Assembly (NCBI GenBank): GCA_947097085.1
Contig: CAMUQR010000029.1
Span: 1 to 9,957, forward strand
DNA length: 9,957 bases
Source of the DNA: an uncultured Candidatus Saccharibacteria bacterium
Lineage (GTDB): Bacteria > Patescibacteriota > Saccharimonadia > Saccharimonadales > Saccharimonadaceae
Direction of reading: 5' to 3'
Shown here: piece by piece, positions 6,016 through 9,957 of the stretch
Layout of the letters: the number at the start of each line of letters is the position of its first letter
Position numbering within the stretch: position 1 is the stretch's first letter
Notes under the pieces: generated by a model
Databases searched by the model: none
Told to the model about the DNA's origin: nothing
Seen by the model: only the letters and a program-made list of their open reading frames with translations
Program-made: the position numbers and the translations under genes

Positions 6016-6044
6016 ATTATACAATATAAAATAATTTTAGTCAA
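6016..6044 (-). promoter_or_regulatory. Strong sigma70-type promoter of unit 4
   Basis: Minus-strand TTGACT (6039-6044), exactly 17 bases, TATAAT (6016-6021). It diverges from the hrcA promoter; its -35 is 22 bases from the CIRCE element, so HrcA bound there need not block it. Confidence 0.85.
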
Positions 6045-6066
6045 TGATGGGGCTATCAGAGGTCAG

Positions 6067-6093
6067 CTAGCACTCTATTGACTAGAGTGCTAG
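6067..6093 (+). promoter_or_regulatory. CIRCE operator (HrcA binding site)
   Basis: CTAGCACTC (6067-6075), nine-base spacer, GAGTGCTAG (6085-6093). The arms are perfect complements and match the known CIRCE consensus TTAGCACTC-N9-GAGTGCTAA except for the outermost base of each arm. It stands directly before hrcA, as expected for autoregulation. The spacer contains the -35 hexamer of the promoter. Confidence 0.96.
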
Positions 6094-6106
6094 TTTTTGC
6101 TACAAT
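6078..6106 (+). promoter_or_regulatory. hrcA operon promoter embedded in CIRCE
   Basis: TTGACT (6078-6083) inside the CIRCE spacer, 17 bases, TACAAT (6101-6106). Six bases then separate the -10 from the ATG at 6113, so the predicted +1 is the start codon itself. HrcA on CIRCE would directly occlude the -35. Confidence 0.85.
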
Positions 6107-6112
6107 AACCTT

Positions 6113-6844
6113 ATGAATTTAACCAAACGTCAGCTAGATATTCTGATCGCAATTATTGAGCAATACGCCGAGGTGGCAGTGCCAGTTGGCAGTGTGACCC
6201 TGGCGAAATTATTTGATGTGTCGAGCGCGACGATTCGTCTGGAAATGGCACGACTTGAGGAGCTGGGCTTGATTCAGCAACCTCACACTTCGGCGGGGCG
6301 GATTCCGACCGACCGTGGCTATCGGGTGTATGTCAATCACCTAGGTAAACAGCGCCAAGCTGAGCATCTGCCGGTTAAGGCTAATGACCGAGCTAAACAA
6401 GCCTTCGCGCGACAAATCGCCAGTAGTGGACAGTCAGCTGATTTGATTATCCGGCGGGCGGTGAAAGGCTTGGCGGATGCAACCGAGAACTTTGGTTTTG
6501 CGACGATTGGTGATCAGATTTATACCTGTGGTCTCAGTCATTTGTTTAATCAGCCGGACTTTAATGAGCGGGCGGATATTGTGGCGCTATCGAATTTGAT
6601 TGATAACTTAGAACCGTGGCTGGCTGAAGCTCGACCGAACGAGTCAATTTCGGTCTATATTGGCTCCGAAAATCCAATTGGTAAACAGAGTGGTGCGAGT
6701 TTAATTATTGCCCGGTTTAATTCACCATATAGTCATCGCAGTTACATCGGCGTGATTGGTTCGACGCGTCAGAGCTACGCCAAGGTGATGTCATTAGTGG
6801 AACAGACCGGATATTTACTAGAGGAATTACTGAAAGATGGTTAA
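6113..6844 (+). CDS. hrcA: Heat-inducible transcription repressor HrcA, compact form
   Basis: Repressor of chaperone genes that binds CIRCE. The N-terminal winged helix is clear: LTKRQLDILIAIIEQYAE, PVGS at 24-27, the recognition helix around SSATIRLEMARLEELG (37-52) and the wing PHTSAGRIPTDRGYRVYV (57-74), a strong family signature. The C-terminal GAF-like part ends with IGSTRQSYAKVMSLVEQT (215-232), the usual HrcA ending. At 243 residues it is about 100 shorter than typical (~340); the middle, where an inserted dimerisation domain lies in known structures, is reduced. It is in frame throughout, so this looks like natural compaction and not decay. No Shine-Dalgarno site; start chosen from the -10 spacing and the family N-terminus. 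First gene of hrcA-membrane peptide-grpE. Confidence 0.95.
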   Translation: MNLTKRQLDILIAIIEQYAEVAVPVGSVTLAKLFDVSSATIRLEMARLEELGLIQQPHTSAGRIPTDRGYRVYVNHLGKQRQAEHLPVKANDRAKQAFARQIASSGQSADLIIRRAVKGLADATENFGFATIGDQIYTCGLSHLFNQPDFNERADIVALSNLIDNLEPWLAEARPNESISVYIGSENPIGKQSGASLIIARFNSPYSHRSYIGVIGSTRQSYAKVMSLVEQTGYLLEELLKDG

Positions 6845-7043
6845 AATTAAACTCACCACCCATCGTGAGAAGTCGCTCGTATGGTTATTTTTAACGTTTG
6901 TGATGATGAACGTACAGGCTTATTATCGTGATGTGCTTGGCGGAACTAAATGGTTTAATTGGTGGGTAATGATCGCAATTACAATTATGACAGGTTTCTG
7001 TGTGCTGATGTTTGGCATCCATCTTAAAATAAAGGATAAATAG
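6837..7043 (+). CDS. Small two-helix membrane protein between hrcA and grpE
   Basis: Unrecognised 68-residue protein. Two hydrophobic segments, about 14-30 (SLVWLFLTFVMMNVQAYY) and 43-62 (WWVMIAITIMTGFCVLMFGI), are joined by a short polar loop. Lys/Arg cluster at both ends, suggesting both termini in the cytoplasm. It overlaps the hrcA 3' end by eight bases, with GAGGA at 6821-6825 eleven bases upstream, and grpE follows nine bases later. Translation coupled to hrcA and heat-shock control via CIRCE are therefore likely. Its role is unknown; position alone suggests an envelope-stress or accessory function. Confidence 0.75.
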   Translation: MVKIKLTTHREKSLVWLFLTFVMMNVQAYYRDVLGGTKWFNWWVMIAITIMTGFCVLMFGIHLKIKDK

Positions 7044-7051
7044 GAGAACTT

Positions 7052-7525
7052 ATGACTAAAAAAGAGCAAAAAATTATCGAAGAAATTCAAAAACTCGAAC
7101 AAGAAAATAGCGAATTGTTGTTAGATTTACAACGCACACGGGCAGATTTTGAAAATTATCGCAAAAATGTCGATGCTGACCGCGAGCGAGCCAAGGCTTT
7201 AGCCAAAAAAAGCCTCTTGTTAGAGCTGTTGCCAGTGTTAGATGATTTAGATTTGGCGATTGCTCATGCGCCGGCTGATTTAGCAGAGAATAAATGGGCG
7301 CAGGGAGTGCTCAGTCTTAATAAAAAACTGGCGACCAGTCTCGCGAAAATTGGCTTAGAGCGCATTCAGATTGGTGAAAACGAAGAATTTAATCCAGAAT
7401 GGCACGAAGCGGTGACTTTTGAAGATGGCGACGGCGACCAAGAAGTCATCGCCGAAGAATTGCGTCCCGGTTATAAATACCAAGGCGAAGTCTTACGCTC
7501 TAGCATGGTCAAAGTTAAGCGTTAA
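7052..7525 (+). CDS. grpE: GrpE, nucleotide exchange factor of DnaK
   Basis: Cochaperone that releases ADP from DnaK in the cytosol. Length of 157 residues is on the short side of normal. Residues 1-55 form the charged coiled coil typical of the long GrpE helix (TRADFENYRKNVDADRERAK), followed by LLPVLDDLDLAI at 59-70 in the four-helix bundle. The beta wing carries FNPEWHEAV at 113-121 and GYKYQGEVLRSSMVKV at 140-155, which together make the GrpE signature. AGGAG at 7042-7046 is five bases before the ATG and overlaps the stop of the upstream peptide gene. It is the last gene of the CIRCE-controlled operon; its partners dnaK and dnaJ are not downstream. Confidence 0.95.
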   Translation: MTKKEQKIIEEIQKLEQENSELLLDLQRTRADFENYRKNVDADRERAKALAKKSLLLELLPVLDDLDLAIAHAPADLAENKWAQGVLSLNKKLATSLAKIGLERIQIGENEEFNPEWHEAVTFEDGDGDQEVIAEELRPGYKYQGEVLRSSMVKVKR

Positions 7526-7558
7526 TTAGTTTTTAAAAATACACGAAAATACAGCTAG

Positions 7559-7584
7559 CAGGGGTGACTTTTACCCCTGTTTTT
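7559..7584 (+). terminator. Hairpin ending the hrcA-grpE operon, overlapping the xfp promoter
   Basis: CAGGGGT (7559-7565), spacer GACTTTT, ACCCCTG (7573-7579), then TTTTT (7580-7584). The stem is GC-rich, so it reads as an intrinsic terminator for grpE. It also overlaps the xfp -35 and spacer, in a layout much like CIRCE at hrcA, so it could serve as an operator as well. Confidence 0.7.
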
Positions 7585-7592
7585 GCTATAAT
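7564..7592 (+). promoter_or_regulatory. xfp promoter, start codon at predicted +1
   Basis: GTGACT (7564-7569), 17 bases, TATAAT (7587-7592), then six bases and the ATG at 7599. No Shine-Dalgarno site exists between. The -10 to ATG stretch is nearly identical to that of hrcA (shared GTTTTTGCTA, AATAA and CTTATG). Confidence 0.78.
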
Positions 7593-7598
7593 AAGCTT

Positions 7599-9902
7599 AT
7601 GCTTAATTTAGAAACCAAACACCATTTAGATCAATTTATTCGAGCGACCAATTACTTAAGTGTGGCTCAGATTTTTTTGCAGGATAATTTTTTGTTGGAG
7701 CGACCGTTGATTCCAGCCGACATCAAACCGCGTTTACTCGGCCACTGGGGAACTTGTCCGGGTATTAATGTTATTTATGCTCATCTCAATCTGCTAATTA
7801 AACAAAAAGTGATTAATCAGGCGATTTTTGTGCTGGGTCCGGGGCATGGTTTTCCGGCCTTGCAGGCTAATTTATTCTTGGAGCAAGCTCTGGAACAGGT
7901 TGATCATCAGGCGACGCTGACACCACAAGGTATCGCTTATATTGCCAAACAATTCTCGTGGCCATATGGTTTTGCTTCGCATGCTAATCCAGAGGCGCCA
8001 GGCGTGATTTCGGAGGGCGGTGAGTTGGGCTATTCATTGTCGACAGCGTTTGGGGCAGTGCTCGATCAACCGGAGTTGATCACTTTTTGTCTAATCGGTG
8101 ATGGTGAAGCCGAAACCGCGGCGCTGGCTGGAGCATGGCAACTCAACAAGCTGATTAACCCGCAAACTGACGGTATGGTACTACCAATTTTACATCTGAA
8201 TGGCTATAAAATCTCCGGTCCAACACTCTTCGGTCGGATGAGTGATAAGGAGCTAATTGATTATTTCTCGGGTTTGCGTTATGAGCCACTGATTGTGGAT
8301 TATGATGGTGAGCAGGCAGATGAGCTCCTACATCAAACACTCTCTAAGGCTTATGATAAGATTACAGCCATTAAAACTGGCGTGGCCGATGACCAACGCT
8401 TCCCGGTGGTGATTTTCCGTTCGGATAAAGGCTTGACTGGACCGGTTGAGCTTTTTGGCAAAAAAATCGCTGGCAATCACGCCTCGCATCAAGTCGTGTT
8501 AGGTAAGGCGAAAACTGATGCTGACGAATTAGCTTTGCTTGAGAAATGGCTGAGGTCGTATCGGTTTGAGGAGTTATTTGATCAGCAAGGTTTTGGGGCG
8601 TTTAAAAATGCCATTTTACCATCAACTCGTCGGCGTATGGGTAATAATCAGCTGGCGATTGGTGCTGGACGGGCTACGCTACAATTGCCGGATAGCTCGG
8701 TGCTAGCGGTGGATACGGCGCATCACGATAAATCTTTTTCGATGAATAAAGCTGGTGAATATCTGCGTGAAATCTTTCGTTTGAACGCTGATCAGCGTAA
8801 TTTTCGACTGTTTTCACCAGATGAAACGACTTCGAATCGCCTCCAGGCGGTGTTTGAAGTGACCAAGCGAGCTTGGAATCTACCGATTAAATTATGGGAT
8901 GATTTTTATGCGCCTGATGGGCGAGTGATGGAGATTCTCAGCGAGCAGGGTTTGCAAGGATTGTATCAGGGATATAATCTGACTGGTCGCTATGGTGCGA
9001 TGACTAGCTATGAGGCATTTATGCCGATTGCTGGTAGTATGGTGGATCAATACGCCAAGTTTTTAAAGCAAGCCGAGTGGGCGGAATTTCGTCATGAACT
9101 AGCGCCGATGGTATATTTGCTAACATCGGTGGGTTGGCGCCAGGATCACAATGGTTTTTCCCACCAAAATCCGGGATTTATTGCGAATTTATTAAATCAC
9201 CAAGCAGGCAGTTCAGTCTTTTTCCCAAGCGATCAAAACGCTATGCTAGCTGTGCTTGATAAAATCTATAGCTCGACTAATACGATTAACGCCGTGGTCG
9301 CTGGTAAACAAGAACAAAAACTATGGCGCAATCTCAACCAAGCACAGGCTGATGTGGCGAGTGGCACGGCGATTTGGTCAGAATTGAGTGATGATGATCC
9401 TGATGTGGTGCTAGTAGCCGCTGGTGATTATGTGCTCAGTGAGGCGGTGCGGGCACGAGAGCTGATCAAACAAGAATTGCCTGATGTGCGCGTACGTTTT
9501 GTCTATGTGTCGAGTTTAACTTGCGGAGCGATTGGTCATCATGATCATCAGCTGGATCAGACAGAATTTGAACAGATTTTTACTGCTGATCGACCGATTA
9601 TCTTTAATTTCCATGGCTATCCGGAGACAATTAAGGCGATTTTGTTTAATTATTTGACGACTAATCGGGCGAGTGTGCATGGTTATCGCGAGCAGGGCTC
9701 AACTACGACGCCATTTGATATGATGATCCGTAACCACACTTCGTGTTGGCATTTGTTGATGGCGACGGTTGAGGCTTTTGTGAAGACTGGGCAATTATCT
9801 ACCGATAAGCGCGACCAAATTTTTGCTAAATACCACCAAAAAATCACCGAACATGTTGATTATATCAAGCAATATGGAGTGGATCTGCCAGAGATTGCGT
9901 AA
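7599..9902 (+). CDS. xfp: Phosphoketolase (xylulose-5-P/fructose-6-P)
   Basis: Thiamine diphosphate enzyme that splits xylulose 5-phosphate (and often fructose 6-phosphate) with phosphate into acetyl phosphate and a shorter sugar phosphate, in the cytosol. The acetyl phosphate can give ATP through acetate kinase. Motifs: HWGTCPG at 49-55, GPGHG at 80-84, SHANPEAPGVISEGGELGYS from 127, the ThDP/metal site GDGEAET at 167-173 with N183, RSDKGLTGP, SYEAF at 470-474 with catalytic Glu472, and QDHNGFSHQ at 515-523. All the conserved His and Glu positions I know are present. At 767 residues it is slightly shorter than the ~790-825 usual. Odd: AALAGAWQLNK after GDGEAET where the family usually has GPLATxWHSNK, and GRYGAM where GRHGFF is common. 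Which sugar is preferred cannot be told. Transcribed alone from its own promoter. Confidence 0.95.
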   Translation: MLNLETKHHLDQFIRATNYLSVAQIFLQDNFLLERPLIPADIKPRLLGHWGTCPGINVIYAHLNLLIKQKVINQAIFVLGPGHGFPALQANLFLEQALEQVDHQATLTPQGIAYIAKQFSWPYGFASHANPEAPGVISEGGELGYSLSTAFGAVLDQPELITFCLIGDGEAETAALAGAWQLNKLINPQTDGMVLPILHLNGYKISGPTLFGRMSDKELIDYFSGLRYEPLIVDYDGEQADELLHQTLSKAYDKITAIKTGVADDQRFPVVIFRSDKGLTGPVELFGKKIAGNHASHQVVLGKAKTDADELALLEKWLRSYRFEELFDQQGFGAFKNAILPSTRRRMGNNQLAIGAGRATLQLPDSSVLAVDTAHHDKSFSMNKAGEYLREIFRLNADQRNFRLFSPDETTSNRLQAVFEVTKRAWNLPIKLWDDFYAPDGRVMEILSEQGLQGLYQGYNLTGRYGAMTSYEAFMPIAGSMVDQYAKFLKQAEWAEFRHELAPMVYLLTSVGWRQDHNGFSHQNPGFIANLLNHQAGSSVFFPSDQNAMLAVLDKIYSSTNTINAVVAGKQEQKLWRNLNQAQADVASGTAIWSELSDDDPDVVLVAAGDYVLSEAVRARELIKQELPDVRVRFVYVSSLTCGAIGHHDHQLDQTEFEQIFTADRPIIFNFHGYPETIKAILFNYLTTNRASVHGYREQGSTTTPFDMMIRNHTSCWHLLMATVEAFVKTGQLSTDKRDQIFAKYHQKITEHVDYIKQYGVDLPEIA

Positions 9903-9914
9903 AATTAAAAAATA

Positions 9915-9957
9915 TGGTATAATATCAAGACTAAAAGTGCGAGGTTGTAAAAAATGA
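9915..9957 (+). promoter_or_regulatory. Promoter, ribosome site and ATG of the next gene
   Basis: Extended -10 TGGTATAAT (9915-9923), then GCGAGG around 9939-9944 and an ATG at 9954-9956, the last bases of the window. The leader would be about 24 bases. The gene itself lies outside the window, so nothing can be said of its product. Confidence 0.55.

Noticed and set aside
8155..8340. Minus-strand open frame inside xfp
   Set aside because: Antisense to the conserved active-site region of phosphoketolase; a shadow.

Overview
The window looks like an ordinary chromosomal segment of a streamlined bacterium, most likely from the Candidate Phyla Radiation and perhaps Saccharibacteria (TM7). That placement is inference. 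It rests on compact versions of universal genes, a short HrcA, start codons sitting exactly six bases behind -10 boxes, a phosphoketolase as a central carbon enzyme, and a run of small orphan genes. TGA ends murJ and gmk here, so the standard bacterial code applies.

Left block (1-3584, + strand): the 3' part of murJ (lipid II flippase), then lepA (elongation factor 4) in a 4-base overlap, then a guanylate kinase-like gene with its own -10 box.

Middle block (about 3639-6044, - strand): four small unrecognised genes. Each has its own sigma70-type promoter, leader, strong Shine-Dalgarno site and intrinsic terminator, with very little space between units. In genomic order (3690, 4173, 4782, 5381) the units alternate. 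Units 1 and 3 share an almost identical terminator, a palindrome at the transcription start and a similar C-terminal motif. Units 2 and 4 share another terminator, a 17-base leader repeat and clearly homologous proteins. The simplest reading is an old tandem duplication of a two-gene module followed by strong divergence of the proteins. This is the most novel part of the window.

Right block (6067-9957, + strand): a CIRCE operator and promoter drive hrcA (heat-shock repressor), a two-helix membrane peptide and grpE. A hairpin that can act as terminator and/or operator follows. Next comes xfp (phosphoketolase) with its own promoter, and finally a promoter, ribosome site and ATG for a gene that begins at the right edge. 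dnaK and dnaJ are not in the window.

Two initiation styles coexist. gmk, hrcA and xfp have a -10 hexamer followed by exactly six bases and the ATG, which implies leaderless mRNAs. lepA, grpE and the four small genes use good Shine-Dalgarno sites.
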